Positions 18,106 through 26,967 of a DNA stretch of 64,000 nucleotides are shown piece after piece. Source of the stretch: Novosphingobium resinovorum (GTDB taxonomy: Bacteria; Pseudomonadota; Alphaproteobacteria; Sphingomonadales; Sphingomonadaceae); assembly GCF_001742225.1 (NCBI RefSeq), contig NZ_CP017075.1:310001-374000 (forward strand), read 5' to 3'. The notes beneath the pieces were generated by a model. The model saw nothing but the letters and a program-made list of their open reading frames with translations, did no database searches and was not told where the DNA came from. Positions within the stretch are counted from its first letter, which is position 1, and each line of letters opens with the position of its first letter. Position numbers and translations under genes: made by a program.

Positions 18106-19347
18106 TCACACCACCTTCGCGTCCCGCAGCGCGGCGACTTGCGCCTCGTCGTAGCCCAGCTCCGAAAGGATGGCGTCGGTATGCTCGCCCAGCATCGGCG
18201 GGGCCATGCGGATCGTCGCCGGGCTCGCCGACATCTTCGCGAGCGGGCTGGCGATGAGATCGACCGAGCCGCTTTCCGCCCATGCATGCGGCGTCGTCGC
18301 CTTCAGGCCGCGATGTTGCACCTGCGGGTCTTCCCAGACGTCGGCCAGTTCATTGTAGCGCGCCGCCGGAATGCCCGCGCCGTCGAGCATGGCCTGAACC
18401 TCGAGGGTCGGAAAGCGGCCACTCCAGTCGTTGATGATGGCCATCAACTCGGCGCGATTGGTCTTGCCGCGCTTCAGGTTGGAATCGAAGCGCGGATCGT
18501 CGTTCAGTTCGGGCTGATCCATCAGCACCGTCAGGCGCCGCCAGTGCTCGTCGGTGCCGGCGGTGAGGTAGATGATGCCGTCCGCGCAATGGATCAGGTC
18601 CGCCGGGCCGCCGCCGTTGCCGCCGTTGCCGAGGCGCGGCGGGGCGTTGCCGCTTATCAGGTAGTCCTGCATGATGTGGCTGACCATCGCCACCGAACTG
18701 TCGAGCAGGGCGATGTCGATGTACTGCCCCTCGCCGGAGCGGGTGCGGTGCATCAGCGCGCCGAGGATCGCCAGCGCGGTGTTGTGGCCGGTCACGAAGT
18801 CGACGAGGCTGGGGCCGGTCTTGAGCGGGCCGGAGCCCGGCTGGCCCTCGGGAATGCCGGTCACCGCCATCATGCCGCCGGTCGCCTGGAACAGCCCGTC
18901 ATAGCCCGGCAGCGCCGCCATCGGCCCGGTCTGGCCGAAGCCGGTGACCGAGCAGTAGATGAGGCCCGGGTTGATTGCGCGCAGGCTCTCGTAATCGAGG
19001 CCGAAGCGCTTGAGGTCGCCGACCTTGTAGTTCTCGATCAGCACGTCGGCGTTCTTCACCAGATCGCGCAGGATCGCCTGCCCCTCGGGCCGGGAATGGT
19101 TCAGCGTGATCGAGCGCTTGTTGCGGTTGGACACGGTGAAGAAGCTGGAGTGCCGCGTCTCGATCCCGTCCTTGCCGGGCACCCACGAGAAGCCGTAGCC
19201 GCGCCCGTCGTCGCCCACGCCCGGCCGCTCCACCTTGATGACGTCGGCTCCGAGATCGCCGAGGATTTGCGCGCCGACGGGGGCGGCGAAGACGCGGCTC
19301 ATGTCGATGACGCGGATGCCTTCGAGGGCGGCCTTGGGTGTGCTCAT
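18106..19347 (-). CDS. Family III CoA-transferase (CaiB/BaiF type)
   Basis: 413 residues. Moves CoA between carboxylic acids through a glutamyl/aspartyl anhydride. Diagnostic segments: VIDMSRVFAAPVGAQILGD near 12-30, GRGYGFSWV-, NRNKRSITL near 75, the catalytic Asp in LPGYDGLFQATGG (about 165-175) and the C-terminal MLGEHTDAILSELGYDE. It is convergent with the hydratase gene across repeat A1. The partner acid is unknown. A related but decayed gene lies at 26968-27750. Confidence 0.93.
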   Translation of the reverse strand: MSTPKAALEGIRVIDMSRVFAAPVGAQILGDLGADVIKVERPGVGDDGRGYGFSWVPGKDGIETRHSSFFTVSNRNKRSITLNHSRPEGQAILRDLVKNADVLIENYKVGDLKRFGLDYESLRAINPGLIYCSVTGFGQTGPMAALPGYDGLFQATGGMMAVTGIPEGQPGSGPLKTGPSLVDFVTGHNTALAILGALMHRTRSGEGQYIDIALLDSSVAMVSHIMQDYLISGNAPPRLGNGGNGGGPADLIHCADGIIYLTAGTDEHWRRLTVLMDQPELNDDPRFDSNLKRGKTNRAELMAIINDWSGRFPTLEVQAMLDGAGIPAARYNELADVWEDPQVQHRGLKATTPHAWAESGSVDLIASPLAKMSASPATIRMAPPMLGEHTDAILSELGYDEAQVAALRDAKVV

Positions 19348-19491
19348 TGTGCCTGTTCGCTCGTTGTCTGAGCCTTCTGACTAGCCCTGTGCGGTCCGGG
19401 GACAAGGCAGCCTCGGGCAATACCGCCGGGGCGGTTCGACGCCTGCCGGAGCGGCGGCTAACACGGCCTTGCAACGGTGGAGGAAGTCGAA

Positions 19492-20268
19492 GTGAAGGTA
19501 GCGATCATCACGGGTGCGGGCAGCGGCATCGGCCTCGAAACCGCGAAGATCCTGCACGGCGAGGGCTTCGCGATCGTCGGTGTCGGCCGCTCGAAGGACA
19601 AGCTGGCGGCGCTGGAAGCCGCGATCGGCAATCCCGACCACGTCCTTGCCATCAGCGCCGACCTGACCGACCCGGCCGCGCCCGGAGCCGTCGTCGCGCA
19701 GGCGCTGGCCCGCTTCGGCCGCATCGACGCGCTGGTGAACAACGCGGGCGTCGGCAGCCCCAAGCCGCTCGACGAGACGGACGACGAGACGCTCGACGAC
19801 TTCCTCGACATCATGCTCGTCGCCCCGTTCCGGCTCTGCCGCGACGTGATCCCGCATCTGGGGGAGGGCGCCAGCGTGGTCAACGTGACGAGTACATTCG
19901 CGCATATCGGCGGACGGCGCGGCGGGGCCTATTCGGCGGCCAAGGGCGGGCTCAAGTCGATGACCGAGCACATGGCCTGCGAATACGGCCCGCGCGGCAT
20001 CCGCTCCAACTGCGTGGCACCGGGCGTGACGATGACCGACATGGTGCGCCACCGCTTCGAGGACGAGGGCTTCAAGCGCGCCAACGTCGAGACCACGCCC
20101 TATCCGCGCCTCGCCCAGCCGGAGGACATCGCCTCGGTCATCGCCTTCCTGTGCCTGCCGGGCAGCGAGATGATCAACGGGCAGTCGATCGTGGTGGACG
20201 GCGGCTGGACGACGACGAAATATCTCTCCCCGCGCGTCACCCGCACGACTTGGGTGGAGCCGGAATAG
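19492..20268 (+). CDS. SDR-family oxidoreductase
   Basis: 258 residues, classical short-chain dehydrogenase: nucleotide loop TGAGSGIG at 7-14, NNAG near 83, active-site YSAAKGG near 145, and a C-terminal VVDGGWTTT. The GTG at 19492 was chosen because GGAGGAAG sits 6-7 bases upstream; an in-frame GTG at 19477 is possible. It is divergent from the CoA-transferase gene. The DPE-like tail (RTTWVEPE) gives no substrate clue. Confidence 0.9.
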   Translation: MKVAIITGAGSGIGLETAKILHGEGFAIVGVGRSKDKLAALEAAIGNPDHVLAISADLTDPAAPGAVVAQALARFGRIDALVNNAGVGSPKPLDETDDETLDDFLDIMLVAPFRLCRDVIPHLGEGASVVNVTSTFAHIGGRRGGAYSAAKGGLKSMTEHMACEYGPRGIRSNCVAPGVTMTDMVRHRFEDEGFKRANVETTPYPRLAQPEDIASVIAFLCLPGSEMINGQSIVVDGGWTTTKYLSPRVTRTTWVEPE

Positions 20269-20319
20269 TCTGCTCAGTCTGAGCGGGGTTTGGGGGTTGC
20301 CTTTGATCTGACGGGAGTT

Positions 20320-21255
20320 TCAGGCCGCCACCCGCAGCACGTTGCGGCCGCTGCGCTTGGCGGCATAGAGCGCGGCATCGGCGGCGGCGAAGGTGGCCTC
20401 CGGCGATCCGTCGATGAAGGCGAGACCGGCACTGACACCGATGGGGATCAGCGTACCCTGCCACTCGACCCGGGTGACGAGGCGGTTGATGCGGCGGCGC
20501 ACGGCGCTTTCCAGCGTTGCGGCGGGCATCGTGGCGGGTAGCAGCGCCGCGAATTCGTCACCGCCGATGCGGGCGATCAGACGGGCGCCGGGGAAGGCAG
20601 TGGCCAGGCGTTCCCCGAAGCGGGCGATGCAGGCATCCCCGGCGGCGTGCCCCCAGCGGTCGTTGATCGCCTTGAAGTCGTTGAGGTCGAACATCGCCAG
20701 CGCACCGATGCGCGACAGCCGTTCCGACCCGGCGGGAAGGTCGAGGAATTCGGACTGGAACCGCGCCCGGTTGCCGAGGCCCGTGAGCGGGTCGTTCTCG
20801 GCAAGGCGGCGCAGCTGTTCCCACTGCAGGCGCTCCTGCGTGATGTCCTGCTTCATGCCGTAGATCTGGACCGCGCGCCCATTTTCCACTCGCGTGTTGG
20901 CGGCCAGCCTCAGCCAGCGCGCCTCGCCGCCCGGCTGGCGAATCTGCGCTTCCATCGAGAAGCCGGAGCCTGTCTCGATCGCCTGCGCGCGCAGGCGCAG
21001 CATGATCTCGCGAGATTCCTCGTGGTAGAGGGCGACGGTATCGCGACGTTCGAAATGCGTGTCGTGGGAGAGGCCGAAGATTTCGAAGACGCCGTCGGTC
21101 CATTCGAGTTGCTCGGTAGCGAGGTCGCAGCTCCAGGCGCTGAGCCCGACCAGCGCCGCGGCCCGTGACACGAGGCGACCGTCGGTAAGCGGGCGGATGG
21201 CGGTACGATGCCGGTCGGTCTGCAGATACAAGATTGGCCCCCTTGCGCCATCCAT
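20320..21255 (-). CDS. PAS-GGDEF diguanylate cyclase
   Basis: About 311 residues. An N-terminal PAS-like sensor (SAWSCDLATEQLEWTDGVFEIFGL, ending MKQDITQERLQ) precedes a GGDEF domain with an intact active loop ARIGGDEFAALL near 225. It should make cyclic-di-GMP from GTP. The RxxD product-inhibition site expected just upstream of GGDEF is not present. No EAL domain and no membrane segment, so a cytosolic sensor. The start at 21255 is one of two; 21273 adds 6 residues. Confidence 0.9.
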   Translation of the reverse strand: MDGARGPILYLQTDRHRTAIRPLTDGRLVSRAAALVGLSAWSCDLATEQLEWTDGVFEIFGLSHDTHFERRDTVALYHEESREIMLRLRAQAIETGSGFSMEAQIRQPGGEARWLRLAANTRVENGRAVQIYGMKQDITQERLQWEQLRRLAENDPLTGLGNRARFQSEFLDLPAGSERLSRIGALAMFDLNDFKAINDRWGHAAGDACIARFGERLATAFPGARLIARIGGDEFAALLPATMPAATLESAVRRRINRLVTRVEWQGTLIPIGVSAGLAFIDGSPEATFAAADAALYAAKRSGRNVLRVAA

Positions 21256-21418
21256 CCGCCAATGGATCCACAATGGTTTAATTCCTTATGGTAAAACGTT
21301 CGCTAACGGAACTGCCATTTGAGCGGGCGCATTGCTCCGATGGGGTCAAGCCTGCGGCGTTGTCATTTCTGCCCGGGCTGCGGATAGCCTTCGGTCGGGA
21401 CAAAGGAAGAAAAGCGCC

Positions 21419-21876
21419 ATGATCCGCGGCATCCACCATATCGGCATGAACTGCCGAGATCTCGAGCGGATGAAGCGCCTCTATTGCGACGCGCCGGGCT
21501 TTGCGCCGGTGGACGCCGACGGGCTTTCCTGGGCGCGGGAGCCGGTCATGGACCACATCGTCGATCTGCGGGGCTCTGTCGCAAAAGGGTATGTGTTGCG
21601 GGTGGGCGGTTGCTACATCGAGATGTTCGAATATACCGCGCCGCCTTCCGACCTCGACCGGCCGTTGCGGCCCAACGATCGGGGCTACACGCATTTCCGT
21701 ATCGACGTGACCGACATCGAACGGGATATCGCGCACCTGAAGGCATGCGGGATGACGTTCAACGACCGCGATTTCGTCGCTGTCGGGCATGCGACCCGGA
21801 GGGGAGCGTCATCGAGGTGCAGCGATGTGCCCCGGGCAACGGCTTCACCTTCGAGGAACTGCCGGCTTTCACGTGA
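21419..21876 (+). pseudogene. VOC/glyoxalase-fold protein, frameshifted near its end
   Basis: Opens MIRGIHHIGMNCRDLERMKRL, a vicinal-oxygen-chelate (VOC) start with the first metal His, and continues well to NDRDFVAVGHA. The expected final strand DPEGSVIEVQRCAPG is then present in the -1 frame, to a stop at 21874-21876. A single base has apparently been lost around 21783-21792, which removes the last metal-binding Glu (IEVQ) from the original frame. As written, the frame instead runs on to 21886 with an unrelated tail. It may be a true mutation or a sequencing error. Its end overlaps the convergent regulator gene. Confidence 0.7.
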
Positions 21877-22801
21877 GCACGGCTAGCGAGGCGCGCTCTA
21901 CCAGTTGCGCATCGAAAGGGCCGGGCGGTGCCGCGCTCCGGTCCAGTATCCGGTTGATCGCCTCGTGGCCGATGCGCTCCCAGGGGATGCGCACCGAGGC
22001 CAGCGGAGGAAGCAGGCGGCGGGCGATCGAGGTGTCGTCGAACCCGACGAGCGATAGCGCTTCGGGAACCGGCACGCCCGCCTGTGCGGCCGCATGAAGG
22101 ACGCCGGCGGCCATGTCGTCGTTGCAGGCGAGAATCGCGGTCGGCCGCGGACTGATCTCCAGCAGCAGCCGTCCGGCGGCCATGCCGGACTCGAACGTAT
22201 CGTCGCCCGGCACGATCAGCGCCGGGCCCCGGTCGAGCCCATGTTCGGCCATGGCATCGAGATAGCCGAGTTCGCGTTGCCGGGCGCCGGGGGAGGTTTC
22301 CGGCCCGGCTACAAGTCCGATCCGCGCATGGCCCAGCGTCACCAGACGGCGCACGGTCAGCGCGGTGGCGGCCCGTTCGTCGCAGGACAACTCGGGCGCC
22401 AGACCGATGCGCAGGCAGCGGGTCCGCGCGCGGTCGCACACGTCCACAAGATCGCTGCGCCCGCCGAGGGGCGGCGTCAGCACCACGGCTTCAGGCCGAT
22501 GATGTTCGAGAACCTGCGCGAACATGGCGGTACTTTCATCCGGGGGCTGGACGTGGATGGCAAGCAGCAGAGGCGCCGTGGTCACGGCGCGCTCCATGCC
22601 GCGTTGCAGGGCTTCGCGAACGGCGCTCTCCCGGCCGTCGTGGACGAGCAGGACAATCGCCCCGCCCGGCACGGCCGCACCGACACTCTCCGGCGGACGC
22701 AGTGGCGCGCGCAGGTCGGGGGCATAGGCCGCCCGTTCGATCGAGGTGGCAGGTCGCTTGCGAGCGGGCCGGGGTGCGACGGACGCTTCGGGTGAAGTCA
22801 T
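21869..22801 (-). CDS. LacI/PBP1-like regulator lacking a recognisable HTH
   Basis: About 310 residues. The C-terminal two thirds match the periplasmic-binding-like sensor of LacI repressors: VLEHHRPEAVVLTPP, LGHARIGLVAGPETSPGARQRELGYLDAM, ILACNDDMAAGVLHAAAQAGVPVP, LSLVGFDDTSIARRLLPPL and a C-terminal EAINRILD. The N-terminus (TSPEASVAPRPARKRPATS...) is basic and proline-rich and shows no LacI helix-turn-helix. Either the HTH was lost or replaced, or the true start lies in a disrupted upstream frame. Effector unknown. Confidence 0.75.
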   Translation of the reverse strand: MTSPEASVAPRPARKRPATSIERAAYAPDLRAPLRPPESVGAAVPGGAIVLLVHDGRESAVREALQRGMERAVTTAPLLLAIHVQPPDESTAMFAQVLEHHRPEAVVLTPPLGGRSDLVDVCDRARTRCLRIGLAPELSCDERAATALTVRRLVTLGHARIGLVAGPETSPGARQRELGYLDAMAEHGLDRGPALIVPGDDTFESGMAAGRLLLEISPRPTAILACNDDMAAGVLHAAAQAGVPVPEALSLVGFDDTSIARRLLPPLASVRIPWERIGHEAINRILDRSAAPPGPFDAQLVERASLAVLT

Positions 22802-23006
22802 GACCGCGATGCTGGGCGCTCGCGCGCGGCGGACCAACCGCAGTTAGCTCCGGAACCGATGAAACCGGACAGGCCCCGCGTTACCGTCTATTACAACCGC
22901 GCGATTGCAGAGTGGTGACAACGCGCTTAATGAGCCCTGCAAATACATGCCGCTTCTTGCGGGCACCCCTGACCCGCGTGGCGGGCCGAAGACTTGACGG
23001 ATAGCG

Positions 23007-24194
23007 ATGAACCCCGCCCCCAGCCAACGCCACTACGGAATGGACTGGTTGCGCGTGGGTGCCTTCGTGATGCTGATCTTCTATCATGTCGGCTTCTCGT
23101 TCACGCCATGGGGCTACCAGACGCCCACGCGCGGCGTGGTGTGGTGGGCGGAAATCCCGTTGCTGGGCCTCAGCGCCTGGCGGCTGGCGCTGCTTTTCGC
23201 GATCTCGGGCTACGCCAGCGCGGCGCTGTTTTCCCGGGAGCGCGACGCCGGGAGCTTTCTCAGGAGCCGTCTGCTGCGGCTGGGCATTCCGCTGCTGTTC
23301 GGCCTGACGGTGATCGTGCCGCCACAGCCTTACATGGGTCTGCTCAACAGCGGCTATGCCCATGGCTACGCCTACTTCCTGTTCCACGATGCCTTCGGTT
23401 TCCGCCGGGTGATCCACGAGGATTTGCCCGCGATCATGCACTTGTGGTTCGTGATCTACCTGCTCGCCTATACGGTCGCGCTTTGCGTGTCGGTAATGGT
23501 GCTGCCTGCAAGCTGGCGCGCCGCGCTGGCGCGGGGATCGGAGAAGCTGCTGTCGGGGCCGTGGCTGTTGCCGTTCGGATGCCTGGCCATCTATGCGGTA
23601 CGCGCGCCGGGCGACGGCTGGACCGACACTCACAGCCTGCTCACCGACCTTTGCGCGCACCTTCATTATGGCGGCATGTTCCTTTTCGGCTACCTGCTGC
23701 GCAACTCGGAACCGCTGCGCGCGGCGATCGCACGGCAGTGGAAATGGGCGCTGGTCTTGGGGCTGGCGGGTTACGCCTTCGTCGCACTCGAGGCGTGGTA
23801 CTTTCCCGGCAACGTGCGCACGCCGCGTGCATGGATGGAGCCGCTGGACTTCGCCAAGGCGGTGCAGTGCTGGGGTACCGTGATCGCTCTGTTCGGCATC
23901 GCCGATCGCTTCTGGAACCGTGACGCCCGCTGGCGCGGCATGCTGGCCGAGGCGGTGTTCCCGGTGTTCATCGCGCACCAGACGGTGATGGTGCTGGTCA
24001 GCTACTGGCTGCGCGACAAGGGACTGACGGCTCTGCCGGAGTTTCTGGTGCTCTGCGCGGTAGTGGCGGGCGGTTCCTGGCTGTTCTATCTCGTTGGCCG
24101 CGAGGTCGGGCCGCTGCGCCCGCTGATCGGGCTGAAGCGCGCCAAGCCGGTCAAGCGGGCGAAGGCGAGCGTGGTACCGCCGACGGTTGCGTGA
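23007..24194 (+). CDS. Acyltransferase-3 family membrane protein (OpgC-like)
   Basis: 395 residues with about ten hydrophobic segments. It opens RHYGMDWLRVGAFVMLIFYHVG, the acyltransferase-3 start with the conserved Asp-Trp-Leu-Arg and the catalytic His at the end of helix 1. Later segments include MHLWFVIYLLAY and FPVFIAHQTVMVLV. Relatives O-acylate or succinylate surface polysaccharides or periplasmic glucans. The C-terminus is Lys/Arg-rich (LKRAKPVKRAKAS). The nearest genes do not reveal the target. Confidence 0.88.
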   Translation: MNPAPSQRHYGMDWLRVGAFVMLIFYHVGFSFTPWGYQTPTRGVVWWAEIPLLGLSAWRLALLFAISGYASAALFSRERDAGSFLRSRLLRLGIPLLFGLTVIVPPQPYMGLLNSGYAHGYAYFLFHDAFGFRRVIHEDLPAIMHLWFVIYLLAYTVALCVSVMVLPASWRAALARGSEKLLSGPWLLPFGCLAIYAVRAPGDGWTDTHSLLTDLCAHLHYGGMFLFGYLLRNSEPLRAAIARQWKWALVLGLAGYAFVALEAWYFPGNVRTPRAWMEPLDFAKAVQCWGTVIALFGIADRFWNRDARWRGMLAEAVFPVFIAHQTVMVLVSYWLRDKGLTALPEFLVLCAVVAGGSWLFYLVGREVGPLRPLIGLKRAKPVKRAKASVVPPTVA

Positions 24195-24200
24195 TTGCGC

Positions 24201-24301
24201 TGGGGCTTCGATAAGCTCAGCCTGAGCGGGATTGGAGGTTCTTGCACAACCGCCCCTCACCCTGAGCTTGTGGAAGGGGCAGGCTGAGCTTTTCGAAGCC
24301 T
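24201..24301. repeat. Palindromic repeat, family D copy 1
   Basis: Facing arms GGCTTCGATAAGCTCAGCCTGAGCGGG and GGCAGGCTGAGCTTTTCGAAGCC with CCCTCACCCTGAGCTTGTGGAAGGGG in between. It separates convergent genes. A second copy is at 47355-47431 and a fragment is at about 60594-60612. Confidence 0.75.
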
Positions 24302-24352
24302 TCTTCCGTATCCCCGACCTCGCGAGAGGAGAGCCCGCGAGGCCGGAGCCGT

Positions 24353-25516
24353 CTAGTCCTTCGCCAGCAGCAGCGCCGCCGCGAGCGGGCCGCCGCCGGA
24401 TGTCGCCACCGCCACTCTGGGATCGCCGGGGATCTGCCGCTCGCCTGCCTTGCCGCGCAGCTGCGTCACCGCCTCGTGCGCGAAGCCGAAGCCGTGCAGG
24501 CGTCCCGCACCGAGCTGACCGCCTGCGGTGTTGAGCGGTAGTTGGCCATCGCGCGCGATGCGGGTGCCGCCTTCGATGAAGCGGCCGCCTTCGCCCTTCT
24601 CGCAGAAGCCCAGGCCCTCCAGCCAGGTGATCGGCAGATAGGCGAAGCCGTCATAGAACTGCACGGTATCGACATCGCCTACGGTGTAATCGGTGTGCTG
24701 CCACAAGTCGCGCCCGGCATCGTAGGCGGCGGGCCACTCGACCTGATCCCACGAATACCGGTCGACAGAGCCCGACATCGCGGCGATGCGGATCGGCTCG
24801 CATGTGATCTCGTCGAGCGCATCGCCGGCCGAGACGATCACCACCGTGGAGGCGTCGGAGAAACGGTCGCAGTCGTAGAGGCACAGCGGCGTCGAGATCA
24901 TCCGTGCCGACATGTACTTGTCGAGCGTCAGTTCCTCCTTGGTGATCGCGCGCGCCCTTGGGTTGAGCATGGCGTTCTTGGAGCCGTTGATGGCGATCTG
25001 GCCCAACTGTTCGCGCGTCAACCCGTATTTGTGGACGTGGCGCGCGGCATATTGCGCGGTCCAGCAGGCGGCCGAAGTCGCCCAGAACGGGCTGGTCCAC
25101 TGCGAGGCGCCGGAGACGGTGTCCGACCGCGCACCCATGTAGGTCGCCGGATCGGCCATGCCGCCCGCCTCGTAGACGGTACGGTAGCACAGCACGTGGC
25201 GGCAGATGCCCTGCTTCACCGCCCACGCCGCCATACCGATGGCGGAGAGCTGCGCCGGTTGCTCCAGTCCGCCCATCTGCCACTTCGACTTGATGCCGAG
25301 CGCCTCGATCACCTCGTCGGTGCCGACGGGCGAGAAGGCGAGGTAGCCGTGGCTCTTGCCGGGGAACGAGAACACGCCGTCGATCTGCCCGAAGGTAAGG
25401 CCCGCCTCGGCGATCGCCTCCTTCGCGGCGTCGAGCGTCAGCAGCAGCGGATGGCGGGGCAGGCGCACGCCCACCTCGGACTGGCCGACGCCGGTGATGT
25501 AGGCTTCGCGGGCCAT
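24353..25516 (-). CDS. Thiolase-like protein (lipid-transfer/SCP-x thiolase group)
   Basis: 387 residues. It opens AREAYITGVGQSEVGVRLPR, typical of the non-condensing thiolase-like proteins paired with DUF35 partners. Other family segments: DGVFSFPGKS, YGLTREQLGQIAINGSKNA, CDRFSDASTVVIVSA, VDTVQFYDGFAYLPITWLEGLGF and LNTAGGQLGAGRLHG (the His/Gly-rich C-terminal loop). Such complexes often work in side-chain beta-oxidation or retro-aldol cleavage of steroid-like CoA esters. Substrate here unknown. It starts at the stop of the DUF35 gene (TGATG overlap). Confidence 0.88.
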   Translation of the reverse strand: MAREAYITGVGQSEVGVRLPRHPLLLTLDAAKEAIAEAGLTFGQIDGVFSFPGKSHGYLAFSPVGTDEVIEALGIKSKWQMGGLEQPAQLSAIGMAAWAVKQGICRHVLCYRTVYEAGGMADPATYMGARSDTVSGASQWTSPFWATSAACWTAQYAARHVHKYGLTREQLGQIAINGSKNAMLNPRARAITKEELTLDKYMSARMISTPLCLYDCDRFSDASTVVIVSAGDALDEITCEPIRIAAMSGSVDRYSWDQVEWPAAYDAGRDLWQHTDYTVGDVDTVQFYDGFAYLPITWLEGLGFCEKGEGGRFIEGGTRIARDGQLPLNTAGGQLGAGRLHGFGFAHEAVTQLRGKAGERQIPGDPRVAVATSGGGPLAAALLLAKD

Positions 25517-25920
25517 CAGCCGACCTTCTCGAACAAGGGATAGAAGATGCCGGCCTGCTCCTCGAACACCACGCGGACCGGATCGCCGAACGCGACGGCC
25601 TCGACCGGGCAGTTCACGATGTTGGTGGTGAGGTAGACGCCGGGCACTCCGTCGAGCGCGACGCGGGCGATGACGTAGGGGACGGGGAGGTCCTTGGCCC
25701 AGGGCTGGTGATTGACCGTGAAAGTGTCGATCACCCCGGTCCCGGCGACAGCCTGCGCGGCTACGTTTTCGGACTGGCAATGGCGGCACAGGATGCGGGG
25801 CGGATGGGTGTATTCGCCGCAGTCGCTGCAGCGAACGATGCGCAGTTCGCCCTCGGCGCCGCTGGTCCAGAACGCCGTGTTTTCCTGGTCCAGTTTCGGC
25901 CTCGGTCTTGGTGGGCTCAT
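25516..25920 (-). CDS. Zn-ribbon/OB-fold acyl-CoA-binding protein (DUF35)
   Basis: 134 residues. The rubredoxin-like zinc ribbon has two Cys pairs, CSDCGEYTHPPRILCRHCQ (about 31-49), and is followed by an OB fold (GTGVIDTFTVNHQPWAKDL ... VYLTTNIVNCPVEAV). DUF35 proteins bind to and are needed by thiolase-like partners. The next gene, overlapping by one base, is such a thiolase, so the two form an obligate-looking pair. Confidence 0.92.
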   Translation of the reverse strand: MSPPRPRPKLDQENTAFWTSGAEGELRIVRCSDCGEYTHPPRILCRHCQSENVAAQAVAGTGVIDTFTVNHQPWAKDLPVPYVIARVALDGVPGVYLTTNIVNCPVEAVAFGDPVRVVFEEQAGIFYPLFEKVG

Positions 25921-26009
25921 GTGTTGCTCTCCCCGTTCTGTGTGCCGTTAAGGGCCGTCGAGTGCCATCAGGTCAAGGCGTTCGTCGCAGGCATCGCGGC
26001 GACGTTCGC

Positions 26010-26930
26010 TCACCGGATCGCGGGCATGATCTCCTCGGCGATCCATTGGGTGTAATCGTAATAGGCCTGGATGCCGGGAAGGGCCGGGATGGGCACGGAA
26101 CTCCATGTGACACCCAGGGATTTCAGCCAGCCGAGGCGGTCGATGATCTCCTGTTTCGTCTGGCCGGGACGGGCGGTGGGATCGTCGAGCACCGCATGAC
26201 CCTCGCCGACGCGGCTGGTGGACATGCCGTAATAGATGTCCGCAAGCTGGCCGTTATGGTCGGGTTGGGAGCGGATGAAGTCGATGCGCGCGGGAATGTC
26301 CTCGGGCTTGGTCAGAAATGGCCACCAGCCTTGCGCATAGCGGGAAACGCGCTTGAGGACGGCGTCGGCATCACCACCGAACCAGACGGGCAGATGCGGC
26401 TTCTGTACCGGCTTCGGCTCGAAGGCGACATCGCGGAATGAGACGTATTTCCCCTCGAATTCGGGATTTTCCTGAGTCCACAGTGCGATGATCGCCTGAA
26501 TGTACTCCTCCGCCATTGCCCCGCGTTCGTGAAAGGGGACACCGAGCAGCGCGAATTCCTCCTCGAGCCAGCCGACGGCGAAAGTGATCGTGACCCGGCC
26601 GCTCGACAGCCAGTCCATCGTCGAGAGCGCCTTGGCCGTGACGATCGGATGCTGCGCCGGCAGGATCGCGATGCACGAATTGACGCGCACCCGCTCGGTC
26701 GCCCCGGCGATATAGGCCATGGCGGCATAGGCATTGAAGTAGAAAGGCCCGGAAAGATCGACGTGGCTTTTCGGAATGACGTGATGCTCGGGCACGGCGA
26801 TCATCTCGAAACCCAGCTTTTCCGCCCATTTCGCAAGGCGGGTCTGATCGGCGCCGGTAACCTCGGTTTCCCACGGCTGCATCGTCGCCTTGAGCCGCAG
26901 CATGTGCGGCATCGCAAAGCCTAGTTTCAT
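26010..26930 (-). CDS. Luciferase-like flavin/F420-dependent oxidoreductase
   Basis: 306 residues of the LLM TIM-barrel family: MKLGFAMPHMLRL, MIAVPEHHVIPKSHVDLSGPF, TERVRVNSCIAILPAQHPIV and KPHLPVWFGGDADAVLKRVSRYAQGWWPF. Members use reduced FMN or F420; the sequence alone does not decide. A flavin reductase gene lies at 30084-30581 on the same strand and could supply FMNH2, but two genes and a pseudogene pair separate them. It probably joins the DUF35/thiolase genes in one transcript (89-base gap). Confidence 0.85.
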   Translation of the reverse strand: MKLGFAMPHMLRLKATMQPWETEVTGADQTRLAKWAEKLGFEMIAVPEHHVIPKSHVDLSGPFYFNAYAAMAYIAGATERVRVNSCIAILPAQHPIVTAKALSTMDWLSSGRVTITFAVGWLEEEFALLGVPFHERGAMAEEYIQAIIALWTQENPEFEGKYVSFRDVAFEPKPVQKPHLPVWFGGDADAVLKRVSRYAQGWWPFLTKPEDIPARIDFIRSQPDHNGQLADIYYGMSTSRVGEGHAVLDDPTARPGQTKQEIIDRLGWLKSLGVTWSSVPIPALPGIQAYYDYTQWIAEEIMPAIR

Positions 26931-26967
26931 GATGTCCTCCCCGAATTTGGCCGACCGGGGAATGCCC

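Noticed and set aside
17833..19371. 512-residue plus-strand open frame
   Set aside because: It runs antisense through the CoA-transferase gene and across repeat A1; no recognisable motif.
22881..24260. 459-residue minus-strand open frame
   Set aside because: Antisense to the acyltransferase gene; Gln/Arg/His-rich shadow.
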